Of a stretch of DNA of 35,694 nt, positions 7,563-16,135 are shown piece by piece. Source of the stretch: Thermofilaceae archaeon (lineage in GTDB: Archaea; Thermoproteota; Thermoprotei; Thermofilales; Thermofilaceae); contig JALSNQ010000011.1 in NCBI GenBank assembly GCA_026986905.1, forward strand, positions 1 to 35,694. The letters run 5' to 3'. How positions within the stretch are numbered: position 1 is the stretch's first letter; every line of letters begins with the position of its first letter. Position numbers and translations under genes: made by a program. The notes beneath the pieces were generated by a model, which saw only the letters and a program-made list of their open reading frames with translations, ran no database searches and was not told where the DNA came from.

Positions 7563-8810
7563 GTGATAGAGAAGAAGCTAGCTGCGGGAATAATAATAGG
7601 TATCCTCGTAGGCGCGGCGCTGGGCTACCTGGCGGCATCAGCCGTGCCCAGGCCCGTTACACCGGAGAAGAGCGTTGCGAGTAAGACAATCACCGTGCCC
7701 ATAGGGGCGCTACTCCTGCTCTCGGGGGCGCAGGAATCCTACGGGAAACGCGGGCAGGCGGCGCTGCAGCTCGCCATCGAGGACGTAAACAGGTATGCGG
7801 AAAAGGTAGGTTCACCTTTCCGCTTCAAGCTTCTACCTGAAGACACGCACACCGATCCCCAGACGGCTGTATCAAAGCTGCAGTCCCTCGCCTCTCTAGG
7901 AGTAAAGGTGGTAATCGGGCCCTACACGAGCGCCGAGACCGCGGCCGTAAAGAACTTCGCCGACGCAAACCACATTGTCGTCATCTCTCCCGCCTCCATT
8001 TCATCCAACCTCGCCATCCCCGGCGACTACATCTTTAGACTTATAGTGCCCAGCAAGATAATTGGGTGGACGCTCGCCCGCGCCGTGATAGATAAAGGCT
8101 ACACGAAGGCCGCGGTAATATACAGGGACGACGCCTGGGGCTCCGACCTATACAAAGTCTTCAAGGCGAGGTTCGAAAAGCTCGGCGGCAAGGCCATAGG
8201 CGTGCCTTACGCCCCTAAGGCGCAGGATCTCTCAGCGGAGGTCGCGAAGCTGAGCGATATTGCAGGGAAGCTGGGCGGCGGAACCGCCGTGGTCGCCATC
8301 ACATTCGAGAAGGATGGTATACAGATACTCCGCCTCGCGGCAAAGGATCCCGTGCTCTCAAAGCTGCAATGGTTTGGGTCAAGCGCCATAGTCGGCAGCG
8401 ACAAGCTGAAGGACGAGGCGGGCAACATCGCGGTGTCTCTCGGAGGCCTCATCTCGCCCCTCTACACACCGCCGAAAACCCCGGATGAGGAAAAATTCGT
8501 TGAGAGGTTCAAGAAGGTCTACGGCGAGGCGCCCGACTCATTCAGCATGAATGCCTACGACGCGCTGTGGCTGGCTGCACTAACGATAATACAGGTGGGA
8601 AAATACGACGGAGAGGCCGTGGCGAAGGCGCTGATACCTGTGAGCTGGAAGACGTACGGGATTACTGGGCGGCTCTGGCTCGACGAGAACGGGGACAGGA
8701 TAGGCGGCAAGTGCGGCCTGTGGAGGATAGTTAAAACCAGTAGCGGGTACAAGTGGGTTCAGATAGGCGAGTACGACTCCGTGCTCGATAGGATCACTTG
8801 GAGCGGTTAG
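7563..8810 (+). CDS. Branched-chain amino acid-type ABC transporter substrate-binding protein (LivJ/periplasmic binding protein type I), membrane-anchored
   Basis: N-terminal TM anchor (AAGIIIGILVGAALGYLAA) then PIGALLLLSGAQESYGKRGQAALQLAIEDVN...VVIGPYTSAETAAV...VVISPASISSNLA...DSFSMNAYDALWLAA; GTG start. Confidence 0.88.
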   Translation: MIEKKLAAGIIIGILVGAALGYLAASAVPRPVTPEKSVASKTITVPIGALLLLSGAQESYGKRGQAALQLAIEDVNRYAEKVGSPFRFKLLPEDTHTDPQTAVSKLQSLASLGVKVVIGPYTSAETAAVKNFADANHIVVISPASISSNLAIPGDYIFRLIVPSKIIGWTLARAVIDKGYTKAAVIYRDDAWGSDLYKVFKARFEKLGGKAIGVPYAPKAQDLSAEVAKLSDIAGKLGGGTAVVAITFEKDGIQILRLAAKDPVLSKLQWFGSSAIVGSDKLKDEAGNIAVSLGGLISPLYTPPKTPDEEKFVERFKKVYGEAPDSFSMNAYDALWLAALTIIQVGKYDGEAVAKALIPVSWKTYGITGRLWLDENGDRIGGKCGLWRIVKTSSGYKWVQIGEYDSVLDRITWSG

Positions 8811-8812
8811 CC

Positions 8813-8847
8813 TTTTTTAAACCCCCTGCTAGAATAGGCAGGGGGTT
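8813..8847 (+). terminator. Oligo-T plus 10-bp perfect hairpin between two genes
   Basis: CTTTTTTA followed by AACCCCCTGC-TAGAATAG-GCAGGGGGTT (arms 8820-8829 and 8838-8847). The hairpin follows the T-run, just upstream of the next TTG start. Confidence 0.5.
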
Positions 8848-8852
8848 AAGGC

Positions 8853-9257
8853 TTGAAGTACAGGCTCATGGACTTTCTAGCGTGCCCATATGACAGGCAT
8901 TTCCCCCTCGAGCTCTATATTATAGAGGTAGTAAAGTACGAGGAAAGACAGCTAACATTTAAGCGGAAGCCTGCCTGCGAGCTATACTGCGCGTATAGGG
9001 GTAAGCCTGTGGAAGAGCTAGAGGGCGACCCGGGCTGCGAGGAGTGCATAAAATATGAGGTAAAAACGGGCGTCCTCTACTGTCCCGAATGCGGCAGGTG
9101 GTGGCCTATAAAAGACGAGATACCGATTATACTTCCCGACAAGCTTAGGAAGCAGGAAAGCGACTTAGAGTTTCTGGAAAAGTACCGGGACAAGCTGCCA
9201 GAAAAAATAGTATACGGGGGTAAGCCCTGGGCGCTGGAAAAACAGCGCGAGGACTAG
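8853..9257 (+). CDS. Trm112-like zinc-ribbon protein
   Basis: MKYRLMDFLACPYDRHFPLEL...GVLYCPECGRWWPIKDEIPIILPDKLRK is the Trm112/UPF0434 signature; TTG start. Confidence 0.8.
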   Translation: MKYRLMDFLACPYDRHFPLELYIIEVVKYEERQLTFKRKPACELYCAYRGKPVEELEGDPGCEECIKYEVKTGVLYCPECGRWWPIKDEIPIILPDKLRKQESDLEFLEKYRDKLPEKIVYGGKPWALEKQRED

Positions 9258-10963
9258 TCGTGGGTGTATATGAACGCATCTTTTCCCTCCTTTTTAACGA
9301 AGCCGAACCGTATGAACTGCACCTGAGCTCCCTCCTGGAGCTGGGCTACTGCGGGCTCTGCAGGCCCCCTTATATTTTCAAGCTCCTCGCCCCGTGCACG
9401 TAAAACCTCTACGTGAACCGCTGTGGCGGCGGGGGCCCACTGGATTATTGGAAGCCTCTTCTCCTTCGCATAGCTTAAACTATCCCCTATGAAGCGCAGC
9501 ATAGCCTCGCCTTCAACCCTGAAGTTTCCTAGACCCATGAGCCGCAGCTCGTCGTTGGCTTTGAGGTCGTTCACGTTTAGGTATACCTTGCCCCCGGGCA
9601 CCTCTACTACCCTGGATCCTCTTTCGGGGTGGGATGGATGGTAGAGTAGGGAGGCACGTGGCTCCTCGATGCCTGTCAACTCGACCTCGGCATAGGGTGG
9701 CGGTACGAACATGTAGCGGTCGGCGATGGGCTCTAAGTATTTCCTGTTGAGCGCATGCAGCTTGTCCACGCTTACCACGGCGGTGGACGGCTTCACGCCG
9801 ACTTCTAGGATGAGATCCCATATAGCCTGGGGGAGTATACCCCGCCTCCTGAGTGCCTGGAGGGTGCCGAGCCTTATGTCGCGCCAGTCGGGGTATTTGC
9901 CCTCCTCTATCCCCCGCCGTATAACAGACTTGCTCAGGATCATCCCCTCGAGATGAAGTCTTCCAAAATGTATTGTAACGGGCATCTTCCACCCGAAGTA
10001 GCGGTACACGTATTCCTGCTTCAACGTGTTCACGGCGTGCTCCTTCCCCCTGAGTATATGCGTGACTCCCAACAGGTGGTCGTCTATCGCGCATGCAAAA
10101 TTATAGGTTGGCCACGCCGTGTAGCGGTCTCCGACTAGGGGGTGGGGGTTCTTCGACGTGTCTATAATGCGGAAGGCTATCCAGTCCCTCACCGAGGGAT
10201 TGGGGTGCGCGGGATCCGTTTTTATCCTCAGCACGGCCTCTCCTTCGCCGTATTCTCCAGCCAGCATCCTGTCCCATCGTTCGAGGTGCTCTTCTGGGGG
10301 GAGATCCCGGCAGGGATCCGGGAGGCCGGCGTCCCGGTACTGTTTTATCTCGTCCCTGCTATGGGTGCACACGTACGCGTTGCCTTTCTCGAGGAGTTTT
10401 TCGGCGTACCAGTAGTAGACTTCCATCCTCCTACTCTGTATGTGCTCCTCATCCCATGTGAGGCCGAGCCATTTTAGGTCGTCCCTTATAAGGTTGTAGG
10501 CCTCGAGTATAGGCCTCTTGACTTTGGGATCCGTGTCCTCGAAGCGAAGTATAAACCTCCCCTTGTACATCTTCTTGGCATAGTAGTAGCTGAGAATCGC
10601 CGGGCGGGCGCTGCCGAGGTGGAGCACGAAGTCCGGGTTGGGCGCAAACCTCGTGACGACGAAGCCGTCGCTCCTCACCCCGGGAAGCGGAGGCAGCCCT
10701 TTACGCTCCTCTCTTTTACGCTCCTCCAGGGCTTCCGGCCACAGCTCTAGTAACTTCTCTTTCTGCTCGTCCAAGCTCATGGAGTTTACTTCTGATATCA
10801 CCTTCCTGGCTTCCTCGACGACCCTGCGCGCCTCTCCGCGTAGCTCCGGTGCCTCGGCGAAGACCTTGCTGACGACGGGCTTCAGTGAAGCCTTTCCCCC
10901 ATACTTGACCGCATTGGCAAGCGCGTGTTTAAGCAAGAGTTTTTTCAGCGCTGCTTCGTCCAC
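9254..10963 (-). CDS. gltX: Glutamyl-tRNA synthetase, archaeal type
   Basis: VVTRFAPNPDFVLHLGSARPAILSYYYAK (HIGH region), RFEDTDPKVKRP, DHLLGVTHILRGKEHAVNTLKQEYVYRYFGW, ILSKSVIRRGIEEGKYPDWRD (KMSKS region). Confidence 0.95.
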   Translation of the reverse strand: MDEAALKKLLLKHALANAVKYGGKASLKPVVSKVFAEAPELRGEARRVVEEARKVISEVNSMSLDEQKEKLLELWPEALEERKREERKGLPPLPGVRSDGFVVTRFAPNPDFVLHLGSARPAILSYYYAKKMYKGRFILRFEDTDPKVKRPILEAYNLIRDDLKWLGLTWDEEHIQSRRMEVYYWYAEKLLEKGNAYVCTHSRDEIKQYRDAGLPDPCRDLPPEEHLERWDRMLAGEYGEGEAVLRIKTDPAHPNPSVRDWIAFRIIDTSKNPHPLVGDRYTAWPTYNFACAIDDHLLGVTHILRGKEHAVNTLKQEYVYRYFGWKMPVTIHFGRLHLEGMILSKSVIRRGIEEGKYPDWRDIRLGTLQALRRRGILPQAIWDLILEVGVKPSTAVVSVDKLHALNRKYLEPIADRYMFVPPPYAEVELTGIEEPRASLLYHPSHPERGSRVVEVPGGKVYLNVNDLKANDELRLMGLGNFRVEGEAMLRFIGDSLSYAKEKRLPIIQWAPAATAVHVEVLRARGEELENIRGPAEPAVAQLQEGAQVQFIRFGFVKKEGKDAFIYTHD

Positions 10964-11011
10964 TACCTCTACACCACCGTTTAGGGAGAGCGGCTCCGCG
11001 ATAAAGATTGC

Positions 11012-12790
11012 CTACCTCCCAGTAACGACATACTCGGCGTACCTGAATGCGTTTCCCGCAACAAGCCTGGCTAGATCCGGATCGTCTATAGGGAACGAGT
11101 AAACAATGTTGACGAGATGGAAGCTCGAAGTCTCGCGATTAAACACTTGGACGGCGAAGTGGGCCTTCTCAAACCCTCCTTCAGCGGCCCTGGAGATGAG
11201 CTCGGCTACATCCTCGTATCTGCCACTAAGCTTTTTCCTCCGTCCACCGAGGTACAATGTGACGTCCGCAATGCTCTCCCGGATGCTGGGCTTAAACCAC
11301 TCCCCGTACTCCTCCTCAACAAAGCGGTAGGACTCCCTCGCAATATACACGCGGCCTAGATGCGTGTAAAAATAGACGGCTTCACCGCTTTGGGCGAGAA
11401 GCCTGAGATGGCGCCTAGCCTCGGAATAGGGCATACCGAGGAGCTCTGCTATCCACTCCAGGGGTAGAGGATTCGACGATATAAGTTCCAGTACCCTGGC
11501 CTTCGTAGACCGCCTAAGCATGTACCTCAATGTCTCCTCATCAAGAGGTACGTCGACGCCTGCTCTCCTAGCCATATATAGTGCCTCGACGAGACTGTCC
11601 ATGTCCACGGTATCCGGCGTCGCGATGTACGTCACGAACTTTACCTTCGCGCCCCGTTTCCTCAAGAGGCGGCCGTGCCTCTGTATAAATCGGAGCGGGC
11701 TCGCAACGTTCGACCATATAACTAGGAGATCCGCTGTGGGGAGATCCACCCCCTCCTCCCCCGCGGAGGTCGATACGATGATCTTCGTCTCAGGCTTCTT
11801 CGCAGCCCTTACGAGCTCTCGAACCTCGGCCTCCCGCCGAGCCCTGCCACACAAGACTATATTCCTGTATCCCAGCTCCTCGAGCCTCTTGGAGATCAAA
11901 TACGCTATCGACACCCTGTCAACAAACACTATAGCCTTTTCGAAGCCCTCATGGTCGGAAAGAACCCTCTCCAGCACTGGAAGTTTATGCGCTGGCCGCA
12001 GCCTACCCAACTCCTGAAGTAACCCGTGGTTCAGGATCTCGTACATTTTACCCCCCTTTTCCAGCGTTTCGAATAGCGCTAGAGCCCCGTCGCGCACGAA
12101 AAACCTCTCGGCCAGCCTCACGAGGCCGCGGTGCCGCCTCTCAACAATCCTCTGCTTTTCGCGGATAATCTCGACAACGCGTTTTTCCTCCCGGGTAAGC
12201 TCCGCCTCGTATACTTCCCCTATCCACGCGGGCACGTAGGGTCTGATGCGGGGATCGCTCCAGCTCCATCTACGTATCTGTCCGAGGTGTTTTTTAATCT
12301 CGTTAGCCCTGCTGGGCGGGAGGTACGCTGTAAGGCCCAGCCTGTACTCTGCGGACACAAGCTCCATGAGCCGGGCATAGGCGTCTTTACCGACGGTGTG
12401 GTGGCACTCGTCGACAACAACAGCGTCGAATGACCCGATTTTCGCCTTCTCGATGTCCGCCAGCACAACTTCGGGTGTGGCGATCACAATGCGCGCACGC
12501 CAGGCCTTCTCCCTTTCGGGTAGAGGCATCGCGCCGTGCACGGGGGAGGACTCCTTTAAGCCGAGCCGTCTATAATACGACGCTACCTGCTCTACAAGGT
12601 ACCTGGTGGGCTCCAATACGAGAACCCGCTTCGCCCTACCCTCATCGAGGAGCCTGGCGGCCCACAGCGCTCCTATGAGAGTCTTCCCGGTACCCGTTGG
12701 CAGGACGCAGACACATCTCTTCTTCCTCAACGCGTAGCCGGCCGCCTCCTCCTGGTAGGGCCGCGGTTTCTGCGTAAGCTTGCGCACCAA
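11012..12790 (-). CDS. SF2 DECH-box helicase, Hef/ERCC4-helicase-like, with C-terminal winged-helix region and unassigned C-terminal domain
   Basis: Walker A LPTGTGKT, VVVDECHHTVG, STSAGEEGVDLPTADLLVIW, QRHGRLLRKRG; then ARVLELISSNPLPLEWIAELLGMPYSEARRHLRLLAQSGEA (wHTH-like). Confidence 0.82.
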   Translation of the reverse strand: MVRKLTQKPRPYQEEAAGYALRKKRCVCVLPTGTGKTLIGALWAARLLDEGRAKRVLVLEPTRYLVEQVASYYRRLGLKESSPVHGAMPLPEREKAWRARIVIATPEVVLADIEKAKIGSFDAVVVDECHHTVGKDAYARLMELVSAEYRLGLTAYLPPSRANEIKKHLGQIRRWSWSDPRIRPYVPAWIGEVYEAELTREEKRVVEIIREKQRIVERRHRGLVRLAERFFVRDGALALFETLEKGGKMYEILNHGLLQELGRLRPAHKLPVLERVLSDHEGFEKAIVFVDRVSIAYLISKRLEELGYRNIVLCGRARREAEVRELVRAAKKPETKIIVSTSAGEEGVDLPTADLLVIWSNVASPLRFIQRHGRLLRKRGAKVKFVTYIATPDTVDMDSLVEALYMARRAGVDVPLDEETLRYMLRRSTKARVLELISSNPLPLEWIAELLGMPYSEARRHLRLLAQSGEAVYFYTHLGRVYIARESYRFVEEEYGEWFKPSIRESIADVTLYLGGRRKKLSGRYEDVAELISRAAEGGFEKAHFAVQVFNRETSSFHLVNIVYSFPIDDPDLARLVAGNAFRYAEYVVTGR

Positions 12791-12843
12791 CAGTGTTCAC
12801 TTAGCATGAAAAAACTCGGCTTTGAAAAACCCTACGGGCAGGC

Positions 12844-13731
12844 TCACCCTATATACGAGAGCACGCGCTCCATTACAGCCTGGTAGAGCCTTATAGTGTC
12901 ACGGTACTTGGTGGCCGGGGGGCCCGTGTATATTAAGTGTATCTCTAAGGGTAGGCCGGGCTCGTATATCTTCTTCACCATGAACTCGGCTAGCGCCTCT
13001 GCGAGAGGTTCCAGGTCGGGGTAGCCCTTCCCGAGGGGCACTCTCTTCTTCAGCAGTTTATTGCCTAGATAGAAGCCTGTGACTTGGGAGAACCTGAGGC
13101 TGAAGTAGCCCCTACTTAGGCTAAGCGTCCGCTCCAGAACTTTCATCCAGAACTCCTTTGTCGCCTTCTTATTCGCCTCGTCGAAGCGCCCGTGAGCATG
13201 CACCCCGAGCTCCTGCATGAAGACGTTTTCCAGCTGAGGGGAGACTATTACCCTGTCGCTGCCCACCTTCTCTATGATAGCCGCTATGTCGTCGAAGCTC
13301 CCAACCATCCAGGGGGCATAACTCGTCTCGAGTGAGAAGTACAGCTTGTCCTCAAGCCCTGAAATTATTCTTTTAACAGCCTCAGCTACCGCGTCCAGGT
13401 CTCGTTCTCCACCCCATACACGAGGGCCTATATGCATGTTGTAGACCTCCGCCCTGGCCTTGACACTGAGCTCGGCTGCTCTGTGGAGGGCTCTGATGCC
13501 CTTCTCCCTTGTCTCAGGATCGTAGGAGAGTAGCGAGTAGTAGGGTGCATGCGCGGTTATAGTTGTAAAGTACTTGGCGGCCTCCCCGTATCTCGTGAAG
13601 TAGGCTTCGTCAACTCTCCGCATAAAGATGCGTGGAGGTATTTCTGTGAGCCTCGTCCCTAAGAGTTCCGCGAGTTTCAGTTTAGAGGAGCCATTATAAG
13701 TTCCCCAGTCGAAAATCGGCATACAAACCAC
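12844..13731 (-). CDS. Xylose isomerase-like/endonuclease IV-like TIM-barrel protein
   Basis: TITAHAPYYSLLSYDPETREKGIRALHRAAELSVKARAEVYNMHIGP...LYFSLETSYAPWMVGSFDDIAAIIE; possible start at the internal MPIFDWG. Confidence 0.65.
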   Translation of the reverse strand: MVCMPIFDWGTYNGSSKLKLAELLGTRLTEIPPRIFMRRVDEAYFTRYGEAAKYFTTITAHAPYYSLLSYDPETREKGIRALHRAAELSVKARAEVYNMHIGPRVWGGERDLDAVAEAVKRIISGLEDKLYFSLETSYAPWMVGSFDDIAAIIEKVGSDRVIVSPQLENVFMQELGVHAHGRFDEANKKATKEFWMKVLERTLSLSRGYFSLRFSQVTGFYLGNKLLKKRVPLGKGYPDLEPLAEALAEFMVKKIYEPGLPLEIHLIYTGPPATKYRDTIRLYQAVMERVLSYIG

Positions 13732-13818
13732 CTCGGTTTTTCCTTACAGTTAATATTATGACAAACGACCCTCATAATTATTGCTGTACAGAGAGCCCAC
13801 CATAGTAGGGACAGGTGG

Positions 13819-13947
13819 AGCCCCGGCCGGGACTCGAACCCGGGACCTACGGCTTTCCCAGGGCTGGCCTCGAACCCCCTCAGCTACAGGCCCATACAAG
13901 GCCGTCGCTGGCGGCCCACGGAGGCCTACCGGCTGAGCTACCGGGGC
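13819..13947 (-). tRNA. tRNA-Thr (TGT) interrupted by two introns: 16 nt in the D-arm (13910-13925) and 40 nt at 37/38 (13855-13894); CCA encoded at 13816-13818
   Basis: Removing both insertions gives GCCCCGG TA GCTCAGCCGGTAGAGC G ACGGC CTTGTAA GCCGT AGGTC CCGGGTTCGAGTCCCGG CCGGGGC T, a canonical 73-nt tRNA with archaeal tRNA-Thr discriminator U73. Confidence 0.9.
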
Positions 13948-13984
13948 TCCAGGCATTAATGCCCTCAGAGGTGATATATTTTTG

Positions 13985-14707
13985 TTACACCCCGCTTAGA
14001 GGCAGCACGCCTGGGAGCCCTAGCAGCCACGCGGCCAGCGACGCTGCAAACGGTATGGTGAGGTTGTCCTCAACGCTTAAGAGCTCCGCTCCGCTAGCCG
14101 CTAGAGACACCAGCACTGCACTGGAGGCGGGCATGCCCGCGATGTATAGCAGTAGGGCGAAAACCGTCGTGGAGGCTGTAAAGCCGCTAATTGACCCGTG
14201 TAGAGGGGGCCTCCTAGTCTCTCCAGTAGCCATGCCCGCCAGGGAGGCTATGGGGTCCACGACTAGGAGCGCTAGCGCCCCGTAGTATATGTGGCTTGGA
14301 AAAAGGAGGTAGGTCGTAGACACGCCTATCATGCCGTAGAGCAGCCCCACGTACCCCTCCTTCTTCTCGTAGTCTCTTTCGAGCATGCTTATCTGCTCCA
14401 AGGCGAACCTCTCTATCCTCGTCAACTGCTCCTCTATAGCCCTGATAGGCTCCCCCATATGCTTCTCTAGGAGCCTCCGGAAAGACGCTACGCCCTCTTC
14501 GATGCTACGCAGATCCTCTAGCAGCTGTATCCTCTTGGCTGCAAAACTGTTTATAAGCGCCGCTAGGAAGAGGCCGAGGCCATAGTACGCGTCCAGGTGC
14601 AGGGGCATCTCCACGTAGAAGGGGAGGAGTAGGAGCATGCAGAGGAGGACGTGGACCGCCTTCCTGTAAAGTTCCCTCTCTAGGCTCCACCTCGACATTC
14701 CACCCAC
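13985..14707 (-). CDS. Dolichol kinase/phytol kinase-like (CTP-dependent polyprenol kinase family) membrane protein
   Basis: LYRKAVHVLLCML (RK..H), VVDPIASLAGMATGETRRPPLHGSISGF, SVEDNLTIPFAASLAAWLL; multiple TM segments with an inserted coiled coil. Confidence 0.65.
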   Translation of the reverse strand: MGGMSRWSLERELYRKAVHVLLCMLLLLPFYVEMPLHLDAYYGLGLFLAALINSFAAKRIQLLEDLRSIEEGVASFRRLLEKHMGEPIRAIEEQLTRIERFALEQISMLERDYEKKEGYVGLLYGMIGVSTTYLLFPSHIYYGALALLVVDPIASLAGMATGETRRPPLHGSISGFTASTTVFALLLYIAGMPASSAVLVSLAASGAELLSVEDNLTIPFAASLAAWLLGLPGVLPLSGV

Positions 14708-14712
14708 CGTGG

Positions 14713-16005
14713 CTACTCCAGCGTGTACACTACGGGCGTGAAGCCGACGTTACGCAGCGCGTGGAGTAGGCCGTCTTTGCCGCGGATAACCTTCTCCTTT
14801 ATAAACACGTACTCGTTGAGAACCTCGTAGTTTCCTAGAGCCGCATCGCTATCCCTTATCCTCCAAATCACGTGCACCCTTTTGTCCATGGAAAACGCCT
14901 TCATGAGGACGCATAGCCTCCTCCCGCTTATCCGCTCATCGCACGCAAAGAGGTATTCGCTAAAAGGTGTGAGCTCCCGCTCCTCGCCCATATCGTAGAA
15001 CTCTATTATCTTGTCCTTGCTCAGCTCTAATGCCCTAAACCTGTCGGCTACCACGAAGCGTTTAGCCTCACGGGACACTATCCTGTCTATAAAGTCCTCG
15101 TAGCTTAGCTGGTCCTTAAGGGTCTTATAGGGTATGTGTAGCTGCTTCCTATACATTATCCTGTCCTCGAAGGGGTTTTTAAAGGTCAACACTAGGGTGG
15201 GCTTCCCAGCTATCCCCGAGAAACGCAGCTCGCTCTTATGCGCGCACTTCCTGCAGAGCGCCCATTTCTGAGGTATATGAACCAGCTTTCCGCACCCCTG
15301 GCACTTCTTCCACACGCCGTTGAGGAAACGCCACTCTATATGCACCCTTCCCTCGCTGTCAACATCTATTACCGCGTAGTTTCCAATAGGAGTCCCGTCC
15401 CTCATGGTTCTGTCGAGCCGGGCCACGTTGACGTAGTATACGCCGTTGTACTCGACGTCTATTCCACCATAGCTATGGCTGTGGCCGAATATGTGTACAC
15501 GCGGCTTGTACCAGTCTACAAGGTAGTTTATCTCTATGAGGCCTGCATGTATTGACTGGTGGTAATTGTCTATAAGCTTTCCCTTATCCATTATACTGTA
15601 GGGCGGATAGTGGGTCACCAAGACTACCTGCTTGTAATCCCTGTGAAGCTCGAATGGCCGGGAATTCCTTCCGTGCCCAACGAGCACTATATCGCCAAAA
15701 TACACGGGCCCAGTCTTCTCTAGGTCGTAGACGCCCTCTTCGTTACAGCCCTCTTCTATATCCCAGTTACCCTTCACGTAGTATACGGGCTTACCTAAAG
15801 ACGCCCTTAGCCGGCGCAGTATGCGGCACATAGATCCCGGCCTCTGGGGATTACCTATGTCGCCCGCGAAAACAACTATGTCGAACTCGACGTTTTCCCT
15901 AGCAAACCACTCGAGGAAATAATCGACTATATCCTCTTTGCCGTGAACATCCGAAATAGCAAGTATCCTAAGCCTCGCCACCACTTCCCACCTAGGCCGC
16001 CACAC
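14713..16005 (-). CDS. Calcineurin-like metallophosphoesterase with zinc-ribbon and C-terminal extension
   Basis: LAISDVHGKEDIVDYFLEWF, VVFAGDIGN, YVKGNWD, VTHYPPY, HIFGHSHSYGGID; then CQGCGKLVHIPQKWALCRKC. Confidence 0.85.
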   Translation of the reverse strand: MWRPRWEVVARLRILAISDVHGKEDIVDYFLEWFARENVEFDIVVFAGDIGNPQRPGSMCRILRRLRASLGKPVYYVKGNWDIEEGCNEEGVYDLEKTGPVYFGDIVLVGHGRNSRPFELHRDYKQVVLVTHYPPYSIMDKGKLIDNYHQSIHAGLIEINYLVDWYKPRVHIFGHSHSYGGIDVEYNGVYYVNVARLDRTMRDGTPIGNYAVIDVDSEGRVHIEWRFLNGVWKKCQGCGKLVHIPQKWALCRKCAHKSELRFSGIAGKPTLVLTFKNPFEDRIMYRKQLHIPYKTLKDQLSYEDFIDRIVSREAKRFVVADRFRALELSKDKIIEFYDMGEERELTPFSEYLFACDERISGRRLCVLMKAFSMDKRVHVIWRIRDSDAALGNYEVLNEYVFIKEKVIRGKDGLLHALRNVGFTPVVYTLE

Positions 16006-16082
16006 ATAGACAGAATGGTAAACACTAGACCCTTTAAATTGCTAGCGAGCTCCGAAAAGCTGAGCCCTAGGCACCGGTGGGG

Positions 16083-16095
16083 GAAACTTTAAAAA
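16083..16095 (+). promoter_or_regulatory. BRE/TATA promoter element for tRNA-Glu
   Basis: GAAACTTTAAAAA about 45 nt upstream of the tRNA 5' end. Confidence 0.5.
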
Positions 16096-16135
16096 CATGG
16101 CTTTGCCTTCTCTAAATCGGCTGGCTGGGCGCGGT

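Noticed and set aside
9513-10094. 193-aa minus-strand ORF inside gltX
   Set aside because: Alternate frame of a clear GluRS gene; Arg/Gly-rich shadow translation.
13855-13894. T-loop-like GGGGGTTCGAGG inside the tRNA-Thr intron as a nested or second tRNA
   Set aside because: No acceptor or anticodon arms can be built around it; the outer sequence folds perfectly once this 40-nt segment is removed.
13756-13956. 66-aa ORF and the 13815-14285 ORF over the tRNA-Thr region
   Set aside because: Both translate tRNA or antisense sequence (for example ...SRVRVPAGAPP from the T-arm); not real proteins.
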